This document shows positions 50,201-60,860 of a DNA stretch of 64,000 nt, piece after piece. Position numbers and translations under genes: made by a program. The first letter of the stretch is position 1. Every line of letters begins with the position of its first letter. A model generated the notes under the pieces. It was not told where the DNA came from and did not search any database. It was given only the letters and a program-made list of their open reading frames with translations. Source of the stretch: Tachypleus tridentatus (taxonomy: Eukaryota; Arthropoda; Merostomata; Xiphosura; Limulidae); NCBI RefSeq assembly GCF_004210375.1, contig NC_134830.1, forward strand, positions 67,620,326-67,684,325, read 5' to 3'.

Positions 50201-53200
50201 TATCTTGGAAGAGTATCTGTTCACCAAGATTAAAATGCAGAATTCTAAGATGGGCACAGACTTTGAAATTAGTGATAAGTTACTAGAACAGTTGTGGCAT
50301 TTTTTGATAAATGTCAAGTATGACAGCAGTGTAAAATTTTTCATAAAAAGATTAAAAATAAAAATACTGAAATTTTCCCCTTTAGTTTAACACACAACAT
50401 ATAAATTGTCCGTTTGACATTTATTTCTCACAATCATGACAATCTACTCACATGATTTCACCATAAAGATTTACACTGTATACTGTGGAAAGGCCAAGAA
50501 AAAAAAAAAGAAAAGAAAAGAAGGAGGAGGTAAATAACATTGAAATCCAGCTTCCATTTGTAAGTTCTAAGGGAGGGGTATTTTAATGTTTTGCATGGAC
50601 TGCTTAAAATACTGACACTTCCCTGCTCATTAATTTTCACATTGTATTAGTTTGATTAATAAAACCTTTGTTTGAATTCAAATTTGATTGGAAGCCAGAA
50701 CTAACACACACTGTCAAACCACGTGCAGGTTTGTTTTTGGTTATTGTAAGTTTTGGTATAAAAAGTAAAAATGAGAACAGAAAAGACAGGTTCAGTTTTA
50801 AATTAATTGATGAATAAGGAATATCAATGGTTAGACACAGTGTTGTCAGGAGTCTTTTAATGAATTTTTATAGCATTAAAAAATTACTTGTTTTTTCCTA
50901 TTCACTTTTGTTCTCAGCTTTCTGTAAAAACAACATCATATGGGTGGAAAATAAACTTTAAGCTTCAGTTTTAACTAGAAAAACTTCTTATAATTTTACT
51001 ATTTCACCCAAAAATATTTAATTGGAATAAAACCCAGTACGATTTTTCACTTTGTGAGTACGCTTGTTTTGTACTTTGCTCATGTATTGATTTCATCTTT
51101 GAGTAAAAGAATCTTTCAAAGAAGAATGATGAAATTTGCCTTGACTAATGCACTTAAGGTAGCATGTTACTGCTTACTGCTGTACACCTAAATGTCCTAA
51201 TTCTGAGGACTGGGATAAATGAAGACAATAGCTAAGTACACTATTTGGGATACTGTTCACTCCTCTAAGAAAAACACTATGTGGGGACCAAACCACTCCC
51301 AAAAAAGCATTTCACACACCATTACCTAGCCTTCAAAATTTTAGGAATAATAAAACATCACAAACAAGGTTAAGTTCCTCACATGGTTACCTCCATACTT
51401 TTATCCTTCCACTAGTAAATAAGAATATGAACTGTGACTTATTAAGAAAACATCTCAAAAGTATAAATCATTCTTTGTTCACAGTTCACGTTTCAAGCAT
51501 CATTAAGGCTTTGCTCTCCTACAATATCTGAAATGAGTAGGTGTCAAGTTCCTATCAGCTGCAGCATAACTTTTTCAAATGTTTTTATGAAATGCATTTG
51601 GAGATAATCAAATCCTAACCAGTGTTGCATAAACCAATCAAATGGAAATCATTTTGGATTTGTTGCACTCGATAAACATGTTCATTTGTCTTTACTTTTT
51701 ATCTTCAGTCAGCCTACAGTTGTTAGCAGCCATAGTTTTCCTAACAAGAGCCATATTATCTTACAATTGCTACATTCAAACCAGTAAAAGATGTTTCTTA
51801 ACACCTCATAAAAAAACAGTCTATAGCAATAATGCACCCACTGCCACTTTTAAAAAACAGAAATTTATGCTTTTACTCATCTTAATGGCTAACCAGAAAA
51901 TGACATATTTTCATTTAAATTGCTAAAGCAAGCATCTGACATATCACATAATCAGCAAGGCCATTATCTACCAGCAAGCTGCGAGAACACTATGGATTGT
52001 TTAAAAAATGATTTACCTACACCCTGTTTTAAAAAGAATGTAAAATAGATACTAAATATATTTAATTTTAATTTAAAAAATAAAGCTCTTGAATATGTTT
52101 TGGACAGATCCAGGATGATGTCTCGCCTCCATAATCACCAGCTTTCACTTTAAAACAAACTGACTTTTGATGTTGTGCTCCTATTCATAAATACAAAGTT
52201 TTGGAATGATTTGGCATTACTTTTATAAAGCATAAGATGCATACATTGTGAAAAAATATAAACCTTGAATAGTAATCAATACAAGTTGACCACCAAAATT
52301 TATAAATACTCAAAATGTTTTTTGAGAGATGTTTCAAATGTGGGCAATTCCTCTAAGTTTTTCTTTACATGCATTGAATCAAGTTTTTTTTTGTTTTGTG
52401 TTCAGATAATGTTTTTTTGTATAAATATGCCTTTTATATATTCCAATCATTTTTTGAAAATTTTAGTCTCTTGTATTTGACTGAAAAATGTGTTCAACAA
52501 TTGTGTTATTGATATAGAACTATTTATTTCTAATGAGACACAAAAGTATAAATCATTCTTTGTTCACAGTCCACATCTGAAGCATCTGCTAATGAGACAC
52601 CAATTTTATGCAAAAACATGCTTAATTTTTTGCCACAATGTGTAATTGCTCATTTTGAAATATAAGGCTATAATTACCAAATTACCTACTAAATTAAATT
52701 CTCCCTTTGAAACAAACACTCTTTCAAAGTAATTTTCCTGACATAAATAAGTTTTCACTTTAAAACAAACAAATCTAAAACTGCAAACAAACAAATTTTC
52801 TGGATGTTTTAAAAAAAAGTAATAAAAATAAACAAAAAAGTAGACAATATAAAAAATATTTGGGTGAGACACTCTCCTTTTTTTCCAAAACCTGGCGAGA
52901 CATTGTCCATATTTTGTTCTGGACTACAGCAGGACATTGAGACTTTTCTGTCCCTAAGTGTGTGTTTTTGTAAGTGCAACATAGTATTTCTTGAATGTCT
53001 GTTCAATTTACACATTTTTTTTGGAAGAAATAAACATGAGTAAACCTAAAGATCACATTAAAGGATCTTGGGAAAGATGTGCTCCATGTGTATTCTTAAT
53101 TCATTTGAGAAATAAAATTATAATCATATATTTCTACACTGATAAGATGGGAAATTACATTATCAGTAGGTGGATTATTTAAATAAGTTGTACAGCCTTT

Positions 53201-53710
53201 TCTCTTGAGGCAGATAAGAGATATTGTTTATTTATTGTCATTTTGCCAAACTAAAAGCAAATATATACAATAAAATTACTTTTATCCATCTTTCAAATCT
53301 AAAGTTTAATTTTAAAATCCTGCAATTTTTGGTACAAGAAGAGATGACCAATATTTAAAAAACGCCTGTACACCAGCTTTCAGTTAAAAGAACTATGGAA
53401 TGCATAAAAAAATACTTTACTTTCTTATCATCAGACTTGTAATTATACCTATAATGATAATCAATAAGAAGGAAAAACATAAAGTAAAATAATGTTGATT
53501 TATACGTTAGTCTTAAATTAAAAGTGAGACTAGGTCTACGACAAGTAAAATTACATATGCAAAATTAATAAGTATAGGACTAAAATGTTAAAGTGAAATT
53601 AATCGAATAGAACTTTTCATTCAAACTAAAAACGTAATACTAAGCTTACCTTGCTCTTCTCTGCGAACTTGTTGACGTTGCTGATGGTCTTTGACTAAAC
53701 TGGAGAGCAT
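35194..53710 (-). CDS. BLOC1S1: BLOC1S1 (BLOS1/GCN5L1), five coding exons, complete
   Basis: Join of 53710-53650, 40328-40256, 38703-38571, 37690-37606 and 35213-35194 on the minus strand. The lengths (61, 73, 133, 85, 20) sum to 372 nt: 123 codons plus TAA. Every junction has a GT donor and AG acceptor and keeps frame. The protein starts MLSSLVKDHQ, then ALVDHLNVGVAQAYLNQKRL, QFAKQTTQWLQLV and LGDVENWAKSME, which is the BLOC1S1 family signature along its whole length; human BLOC1S1 is about 125 aa. The family protein is a small, largely helical subunit shared by BLOC-1 (lysosome-related organelle biogenesis) and BORC (lysosome positioning), and the mammalian protein is also linked to mitochondrial acetylation. 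The predicted product is mostly coiled coil with no signal peptide. The gene lies head-to-head with an integrin alpha gene. Exons 1-4 are secure; the tiny last exon is inferred. Confidence 0.93.
35214..37605 (-). other. BLOC1S1 intron 4
   Basis: AT-rich, 2.4 kb, bounded by donor GTATTT and acceptor TTTTTATAG. Contains one SINE-C copy (35342-35442), about 130 bp upstream of the exon-5 acceptor. No other feature recognised. Confidence 0.6.
35342..35442 (-). mobile_element. SINE-C copy in BLOC1S1 intron 4
   Basis: Minus strand: CCCTTTGGCTTAACAGCAAT head, tail TCCATTGTGTAGCTTTGCAC. Diverged. Confidence 0.75.
37606..37690 (-). CDS. BLOC1S1: BLOC1S1 coding exon 4
   Basis: Encodes ELGDVENWAKSMEADMRTIS then SALEYAYK, matching the family's LGDVENWA block. 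Acceptor TTTACTGTAG, donor GTATTT at 37605. Leaves in phase 1 with one G. Reading straight on gives hydrophobic sequence unlike the family, so a further exon is needed. Confidence 0.93.
37691..38570 (-). other. BLOC1S1 intron 3
   Basis: 880 bp, AT-rich, GTAAC...TACTGTAG. Nothing else recognised. Confidence 0.8.
38571..38703 (-). CDS. BLOC1S1: BLOC1S1 coding exon 3
   Basis: The most diagnostic exon: completes Gly, then VAQAYLNQKRLDAEAKQLH, followed by NATQFAKQTTQWLQLVDNF and NQSLK. This is the conserved heart of the family and is especially close to the insect sequence pattern. Acceptor ...CTAAAAG, donor GTAAC at 38570, leaves in phase 0. Confidence 0.95.
38704..40255 (-). other. BLOC1S1 intron 2
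   Basis: 1.55 kb, AT-rich, GTAAG...CTAAAAG. No SINE or other feature recognised. Confidence 0.8.
40256..40328 (-). CDS. BLOC1S1: BLOC1S1 coding exon 2
   Basis: Acceptor CTGTAG precedes a run of nine A; the split codon GAA joins exon 1. Encodes EKKRKEAIIAANNLTSALVD then HLNV, matching the family block before VAQAY. Donor GTAAG at 40255. Enters in phase 1 and leaves in phase 2 (GG|A, Gly). Confidence 0.93.
40329..45410 (-). other. BLOC1S1 intron 1, 3' part
   Basis: About 5 kb of AT-rich intron without a recognisable SINE, exon or RNA gene. The overlapping open frames near 42286-42487 are cysteine-rich, AT-biased chance frames. Confidence 0.6.
45411..50162 (-). mobile_element. LINE copy 2, degenerate and internally deleted, in BLOC1S1 intron 1
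   Basis: Collinear with LINE copy 1 on the same strand: a T-rich 3' end, RNase H remnants (YTDSLSSLLALE near 46.15 kb), thumb/connection sequence, endonuclease remnants, Gag remnants including a PYIPNPLRCFQCQQLSHSKT knuckle (49.2 kb), and a matching 5' end at about 50162. Many stops and frameshifts. Copy-1 positions ~29808-30466 (RT fingers/palm) have no counterpart: the alignment jumps at about 47303. The YVDD region is also eroded. Inserted in the same sense as the host gene. No clear target-site duplication found. Confidence 0.88.
51457..51501 (+). repeat. 45-bp intronic repeat, copy 1
   Basis: AAAAGTATAAATCATTCTTT then GTTCACAGT; recurs at 52542-52586 with about five mismatches at the 3' end. 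Confidence 0.9.
52542..52586 (+). repeat. 45-bp intronic repeat, copy 2
   Basis: Partner of 51457-51501, 1,085 bp downstream in the same orientation. Confidence 0.9.
53650..53710 (-). CDS. BLOC1S1: BLOC1S1 coding exon 1
   Basis: Begins with ATG at 53710 and encodes 20 residues plus one base, MLSSLVKDHQ then a basic, Gln-rich stretch. Ends ...GAGCAAG followed by donor GTAAGC (53649-53644). The family N-terminus (ML..L.K.H) fixes the start. Intron 1 is 13.3 kb and contains the second LINE copy. Confidence 0.92.
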
Positions 53711-54290
53711 CGTAATTAACTGTATCAATGTCACTAACTATTACAAATTTCAGTCAAATACTAACTAACGTGAACGTAATAGCCTTGGCAAAGCCCAATC
53801 TTAATTACAGTTGTAACTAGTGAGTTTAAATAATATGACAAACGTTCCTTGGATTTAATCGCCAACTTTTTTATAAGGTAAGATAAGTATAATAGAAAAC
53901 AAATTAGGCTTAACTTTTGTTGTCGTTTTAACTTGGAAGTGAAAATCTTTACACAATTTACGTTCTATGCTTATCACATTTATAGAATCATATTAATTTA
54001 AGAACATAGCTTAATCCAACTCTGTCTGTTAAATGGTTCTTATACTATTCTCATAACATAACGACTGATCTTTAAAATATAAGTTTTAGTTGTTGATGTT
54101 TTAACTATAAAAATTTACTTTTCTCAGAAATCTATATACTTGATGGAGCACTGAGGGCGCTTGCATCAGTATCTAGGTCTATGTGGTAGCGAGAGTAGCA
54201 CGTGACGAGTTTTCTGGAGTGGATAAATATTTCATTGCATTGATACTCGTGTGGTCTGCGGGTAGAGACAGCGTTGGTGTGTTAACAGAC
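53711..54290. promoter_or_regulatory. Probable bidirectional promoter between BLOC1S1 and the integrin alpha gene
   Basis: 580 bp separate the two divergent start codons, so both 5' UTRs and any core promoters must lie here unless non-coding exons exist upstream. No TATA box is obvious next to either start. An E-box CACGTG sits at 54199-54204 within AGCACGTGAC, matching 8 of 10 positions of the TFEB/CLEAR consensus. The boundaries are simply the two start codons. Confidence 0.6.
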
Positions 54291-54478
54291 ATGGGAAAGA
54301 TAGCGGCTTGTACTTCGATCTTATACTTCTTAATATTGGTACATTTAACAGTGCATGGGTTTAACTTGGAAATACGATTGCCTTTGATTAAACAAGGTGC
54401 CAAGGGCTCATATTTTGGGTTTTCAGTAGCTGAACACCTTGGTCCTGGTGGTGATAAAGACACCGATTTTTATCCCGT
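54291..54478 (+). CDS. Integrin alpha chain, first coding exon (partial gene)
   Basis: Starts ATG at 54291 and encodes 62 residues plus two bases to a GTAAGT donor at 54479. Residues 1-23 are a signal peptide (MGKIAAC, then a hydrophobic core ILYFLILV, ending VHG). The mature start FNLEIRLPLIKQGAKGSYFG then FSVAEH is the hallmark of integrin alpha subunits, first blade of the FG-GAP beta-propeller; in the family the next exon continues with an L(L)VGAP motif. The chain pairs with a beta subunit as a type I membrane adhesion receptor. The wording R-P-(x)-K-x-G-x-x-GSYFGFSVA is nearer the laminin-binding type (PS1/alpha3/6/7) than the RGD type, but that is inference. An in-frame ATG upstream at 54183 would bury the signal peptide, so I prefer 54291. 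Exon 2 is not seen in the window. Confidence 0.86.
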
Positions 54479-54720
54479 GTAAGTGAATTTATGTTATTTT
54501 AAAATATTTCATTACATTATTTTTCCCACTGTTAGTAAAGATAATCAGATGGCATCATATAAAAAGGAAATAAGTTTTCTTGCATGTTTATACTCATCAG
54601 TGTAACTCAACACGTCAGAAGCAAAGAACTGATGTGCAAAATATAGTTACTACCATTTATTCTAAACACATTTTTGCGTGTTAGTGGGGTGGTTATGTAA
54701 AAATGTCTTGTACACTATAT

Positions 54721-54740
54721 ACACACACACACACACACAC
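54721..54740. repeat. (AC)10 microsatellite
   Basis: Ten perfect AC units followed by GCACCGG, in integrin intron 1. Confidence 0.98.
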
Positions 54741-55180
54741 GCACCGGCATTTTAAGTAAATATCGATCAAACCAAACCAAAAATAATATTTGCATATGTT
54801 TCAGTCACTGTTGACAATATTAAGTTAACTCGCATCGTTTTTGATGTATGCACGTATATATTATTTGGTAAACTGGCAAAGTTAAATTAAAAGCAAAGCT
54901 TTGTAGTCTCCAAAGGAATTTAACGTAAATGCCTCTAGTATCATGGTATAATAATCACATGGGACATAATAACGTGTAAGAGAATCTAATACTACACAGT
55001 AAGAAGATTAAAGTAATGTAGATAAGACCGTCTGAATTCTGTAATGTTTATGTTAGTGGTATATGCGTATTTGACTACTAGTGAAATTGGATATAAGACA
55101 TTAATGCGATGGTAAAACTCAAAACTGTGTACCTAATCCATCATTTTAAAACTGACATACAGAGAATCAAAAACAAAGGG

Positions 55181-55297
55181 TCCCTCGTTGGTACAGCGGT
55201 AAGTCTACGGATTTACAACGCTAAAATCAGGGGTTCGATTTCCCTCGATGGACACAGCAGATAGCCCGATGTGGCTTTGCTGTAAGAGAAAAAAAAA
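55181..55297 (+). mobile_element. SINE-B copy (good reference copy)
   Basis: GTCCCTCGTTGGTACAGCGG head, ATCAGGGGTTCGATTTCCCT B box, tail CAGATAGCCCGATGTGGCTT then TGCTGTAAGAGAAAA. Confidence 0.93.
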
Positions 55298-57375
55298 ACG
55301 CCACAAACAAGGACTTTCTTAGGAATATAACAAAATTCGGAAGTTTTCTTTGGGTTTAATTGCAAAATTTGGTTTGTAACTGTTAAGTGTATCACAAATA
55401 GAAACTACGTTTTTCTAAATTGTTACTTGTGAACAATAAGAAAAAGCAATGATAAACAAAAATTTACTTTTGTAATGTATTATTTCTAAGATTCCAAATT
55501 ATTCTTTTCAGATAGTGCGGATATTTGAGAACGTCAGGATTGGTTTGTGTTCGTACGTGTAACTCTTTCTATTTTGTATGTGGCCCGTGTCCTTCCAAAT
55601 AATTTCCTTCATCGAGTTAACAGCTTCCTATTCCAAACACCAAAAGTATGAAATTGCTTTAAATTCGTAATTGAACAATGTTTGCACATTCTGGGCGTGC
55701 ACAGTCCGATTGTGTCAAACGAGCTTCGTTAAAAATGACCTTCGAGAGTTAGAAGTTACCTTGAAAATGCCAGTAGAAGTTTTTACTAGCGATAACGTAA
55801 CCCATATTGAATTAAATGAAGGCAGACTTTACTTGTCTTGGTTTGTCAAGCTGATGAATGATCTGTATCGGGAAAAAAGGGGTTGAAGAATTTATTTGAT
55901 TTCTATGAGCCAATATATTTGTTTAGGGTTTTTAACTCTATATAACAGCTATGCTTATGGTTCTGTTTATTGTAGCCTTTTTTGTTTTCCACAATTTTGA
56001 TAAAAGTAGTAATATTCATAAATTTTATCAAACCCTCAACTTGTGTGTTTTTTTTAAAACATTAATTCATCATATGTACTTTTTAATTGTATATTACATA
56101 AAGATTTTTTGTATATATATACTTGATTATTAATTGTGTGTTGAGGAAAGTTTTTAAAGGATGCTCTAGAGAAATATTTTCGTCGTACACTTTTAACGCC
56201 ACTAATTTGTGTAGATCAATTTAGATTGTGTAATAGCTCTATCTGTGCCTGAAACTTGCTTTTATCATGGCATAATCGGTAAGAAATAATACAAATATAG
56301 AGTACATTATAAGATTGTTTTAATTTACTTAGAGAAACTGAATTAACAGTTTACCCATTTAAATTTTTATGCACTAAATTAACTCGAAAATAAAACTAAT
56401 ACAGTAATTTTAATATTTTTATTTCTAGTGGTGTCACAATTAATAGCAGGGTGTTATTTCTTATGCATGGTGTGAATTGATAGAAAGTTAAGTACAATTA
56501 AAACAATCGATTTTACAAATTTAGATTTTTCTGTTTGAAAAGTATTTCAAAATCAACAACTCTCAAAGTATTTATTCTTATTTAGCTTGATATCTTAGAA
56601 TAGATTTTCTTTCAGAAAAACACATCGATAGGTAGCAAGCTAACTTGACTGACTTGAGTTTTAATAAGTTAATATGAAGCTGTCGTTGAGTGCTTGCATT
56701 TTTTGTTATGTACACGTTCATGAGAGCTATTTGTTTTGGTCTGTAAGGTGCAGAAAAATCTGTTATACCTTTACCTTAAACCGCACATAGTTTTAAGATT
56801 GTTTAGTCCTTCTCTTTGTCACTCTTATCACGACGAGAGGGGATCTCAGTTCAAAAAGGAGGCTTGTCACGCCGAAGGTAAGGATGTTCCTGTAACTGCT
56901 GAAAGCTTTCATTGAACTAGTTTAATGTTTCATTTCAGTAAGCAGCAAACTCTATAAAGGCTCCACTTCATTCATTTTTGTTAAAGAGAAGTCGCAGTGT
57001 GAGTGCATGATTACAAAGGAAGAGGGGAAAGGGGCTTGTCAAATTTGTTTTTCCAGTTAACAAACTGTTGTTGGAAAGAAGTTTCCATGAATTAATTAGA
57101 CAATTCAAACTCGTAAGTGCAGTGAAAAACAAACAGGTCAGTTGTACACTTAATTGAAATCCAAGTATCGCAAATTTGTTTGTCGTGATCTACCGGATTA
57201 GTTATTCTTGTGAAAAATGTTAGTTATTTTTCTGTAGTCAAAGTTTGATAAATAACGTGTTTTATATTCGGGAGTTATGTTTTCGTAGAATATAAACGCA
57301 TTGGAACAGTGATATGTATTATGTTTGATATTGTTTTACCTGAATTACAGGACTTTAAAATTTAACCACCTCATT

Positions 57376-57596
57376 TAAGCGCGTTGTCATACCAAACATG
57401 CTCGCCCTTTCAGCCGTGGGGGTGTTATACGGTTACGGCCAATCCCACTATTCATGGGTAAAAGAGTAGCTTAAGAGTTGGCGGTGAGTGATTACGACTA
57501 GCTGCTTTCCCTCTAGTCTTGCACTACTAAATTAGGGACGGCTAGTGCAGATAGCCCTCGAGTAGCTTTGCGCGAAATTCAAAACAAACCAAACCA
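57376..57596 (+). mobile_element. SINE-A copy, head truncated
   Basis: Starts within the head (TTAAGCGCGTTGTCATACCA), full body, tail CAGATAGCCCTCGAGTAGCT then TTGCGCGAAATTC and AAAC-like repeats. Confidence 0.93.
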
Positions 57597-60500
57597 GTCA
57601 TTTAAGCACTGCCAACCAACCCTTCACTTGGGTAATTTAACAGAAATTATTTAAAATAACATTCTTAATTATACACGGTACCATTGTATTTTGTTTTGTT
57701 TTTGAAAAATCTAGATGCATGCTTCTCCGAGTAATTTTTAAAAACCCATGATTTCACATTACCAGAATAACTTTTGGTCACATTCATAAATATATTTCCA
57801 CAAAGGTTATTTTACTTTGTTCTTTCTGTGTGTAGATATGGAAATTACAACTCCTAGAAAGAGTTAACATGCTATTAAATGAAATTAACGTGGTAAGTTT
57901 GTAATACAATTTTTATTATAATTGTCTCAAATAATATATTAATCATGTTTTAATATTAAAATATTAATAAACTATATTAATTTCCAGTCAAAATAAGTAC
58001 CTATTTAGAGCAAACCTACAAGTCGACCTACTGGTTCGTTATTTCTGGGTTTCACCAACCCTTAACAACTTGTTTCGCACGCAAAATAGCTGGGTGCGAA
58101 CGAAATTCTTTCCGTAGGAGTTCTCTGTGCCACAGTCTGAGTGACAGTCGATTATCTTTGCTAACTCGTAGGTTGGTTCAGTTAACAAAAAAAACCTTTA
58201 TCTGTTGGGTTACTTGTTTTGCAATACACCCTGCCGAGAGTAATTTTATTTCTATTCTTGGAGACACAATTACTGTGAACTCAAGGAAAAGTGTATAATT
58301 TTTTTAAGATTAGTAATTTTTGGTGTGAATTATTTTACGCTTTAGATCCTATATTTATATTTTTCGTTTAGTCATTTATGGACTAATTACAACACTTATA
58401 CCGTACTCAAGCTGAATAAGATGATGCTGTACCAATTCTGGTTAGTTGATGGATAAACAAAATGTAGTGGAAGTCTCTTGTACGTTTACCATTTAGATTA
58501 CCAGATAGAATTTTATTTTACTGTGGACAGTGTTTCATTAAGTACGTGTTTTAAAACAAAATAACCGTAAGCAATGTAGAAAAGCTCGGAGGGTAAAAGT
58601 ATAGTGATTATACCCACAAACCTGTTCTGTTGCCAAAAAACTAATTTAAAAAATCACTTGTATGTATGTAATCAGTGGATTCGTTAAATTTTTAGATAGA
58701 AAACCATTATATTTTGTAAAAAGTTAAATAGGGTGGATAAGTTTTTTGTTCGTTTTATTCCGAAAAAATCAAATACAATTATAATGTAATTTTATTGTTA
58801 AAAGTCGGTTTCACAAAGAAATATAAAGCGCGTTGCAGAAAGTTTGTATTCTGAATAGAACAGTGCAAAGTCTTTATGTCGCATAGGAAACACTTTTTCG
58901 CGAATTACCAAATCAACATAAAAATGAAAGTTGTACTGCGAAAGGCGTCATCAGTCGAAATCAACACGAGTCGGTCTTGAGTATCAAAAATGACAATCAT
59001 GTGCTCGCGAAGAGCATGCGAACTTGTGATGCATTCGTTGGTTTGGTATTTTAAAGAGTTAGTGTGTGGATTGTCTGTGTCACTGCACATTCCTAGAAAA
59101 TATTAGAAAAATTACACACCATGTTTAAAATTCCTATATCTGGTAACAAGGAGAGAGAGAGAAGACTATTTCTCCCATAAACTTTCATACCTATAAATAT
59201 GTGCACTTTAACGTTGTTTAAAATATACGATAAACTGCTTATCTAGCCATTTTGTACTTCGTTATTCCGCTGGTCTGTGATAACTGAGGATAAAATTTCT
59301 GAACTCTAGACGTTACAGTTGTCATGACATCCGAAATTGCCATCGTGGATCCAAACAAGACTTTCCGACGCGAATTTCTATTGTAGTGCGATTATAAAAG
59401 CATGTAAGGCACAAAAGTTGCAAAAAAGAGATGTCTGTACTGTTGACTTTTAAAGACATAGTAAAGGGGAAGAATTAGGCAGCAGATGAAAAAATAGGCT
59501 ACAGAATGAACATCGTAGATAATGAAGAATGATAAATGTGTCGCGGGATGTAACCAAATAACACATGGTTCATTGTACCTCAACTAGAAATCTTCCTTGT
59601 AATGTTGGAGTATATAATTCATGTGAATTTTACAAAAGTTATATAATAATGATTTTTAGTACCTGAAATTTGGCATAATGAAGCATGTCGTTACATTGGA
59701 CAAACCATGTGTCTACTTGTGTGACTGCAACAGTTTATTATAGTCCTGCAGACGATAAACAAATTTCAAAAATCCAATGAAAACTTCGTCAAAGGATTTG
59801 TGGTTGATACGGGTCATAGTTATTATGGTTGTTATAGGTTATAGCTATAATGATCAATTAAACACTTATAGTGAAGATAAATGTCAGTGATATCTGCACG
59901 CTATGAGGGTGATAAGTTTGCACCACCATGCCTAAATAAATACATCTGTGTGGCCTGGGTGTCACACGTCTAAGTTCATGTCAGCTACACTGTAAGGTAA
60001 GAGTACAAACGAGAATTCTTAATGTAGTATTCACAAAGACCTCCCATTGATTTCTGTACCTTTGTATTGCTGGAGCGGGGCCCTCGATGTATTCATCCGC
60101 GTACAGTCAATATGTTTTAGAAAGTACGTGAAGAGGAGGTGGACAACATTGACCTGCATTGGAAATTACACACCGATAATCTTTGAAAAGAATATTGCGC
60201 AGAACAGCATCAGTGATGGGAGAAAGTGGTGTAAGGCCATGGCACTGGTCAGTGTATCCCTACTACTGAGTGTGACGAAGATAGTACTTGCAATGGATAC
60301 TCTTGAAAATGGTTCTTAGATTCGTATTTTATAGGCAACATCAGTTATGGAATGAAATTGAAATACGGTGTAACTAAACGAACATCACAGATTAAATTGT
60401 ATAGAGCCAGATGATCAGTCTTAACTTAGCTATAGCAATAAATTAGATATGACTGTATTTTGGAGTATTTTAAACTTATTTGAATGCAAGAAATAAAAAG

Positions 60501-60827
60501 GAATACTCAAAGGTTTTATGCATAAATATGTAATTATCTCTGAATGACTTAATGTTATTCAAAAACAGTAGTACTTCATTTTGGTTTTATATAAGATTAA
60601 AACTAATTACTTAAGATTTTTCTTATGCATATCCACGTAAAAACCGTAAAAATAAAACTCTTTAAATAAGATTTCACACATCTAAACCTATTGGTAAAGA
60701 GAACGCTGTTTTGTTTATCTTGTTCACACAATACTTTATCAATGTAGTACCAATTCCCGAAATATTTATTCATACGTTTGTCTAGTGTATTACGAAAATA
60801 TTGAATTCTATTTGGCTTAGAAAGTAA

Positions 60828-60860
60828 TGCTATAAAAAGGGGGCGTGGGCCGCCCTATTC
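60828..60860 (+). promoter_or_regulatory. TATA-like, GC-flanked motif in integrin intron 1
   Basis: TGCTATAAAAAGGGGGCGTG is a strong match to a classical TATA box with GC-rich downstream flank, in otherwise AT-rich DNA. No coding exon follows that I can recognise. Confidence 0.3.

Larger units (their letters stand above)
50163..53649 (-). other. BLOC1S1 intron 1, 5' part
   Basis: About 3.5 kb of AT-rich intron between the second LINE copy and exon 1. Contains an A/G-rich low-complexity tract near 50499-50530 and two copies of a 45-bp sequence (51457-51501, 52542-52586). No exon recognised. Confidence 0.6.

Noticed and set aside
54183-54290. Upstream in-frame ATG as the integrin start
   Set aside because: It would place 36 residues before the signal peptide; the internal Met at 54291 gives a normal signal peptide.
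56821-56875. Possible exon ending CGAAG|GTAAGG
   Set aside because: The donor is good, but there is no acceptor with a pyrimidine tract in frame and no integrin-like sequence; a non-coding exon cannot be excluded.
60047-60319. 90-codon plus-strand open frame as a gene or integrin exon
   Set aside because: No FG-GAP motif, no flanking splice pattern that fits phase 2 from exon 1, and no known domain.
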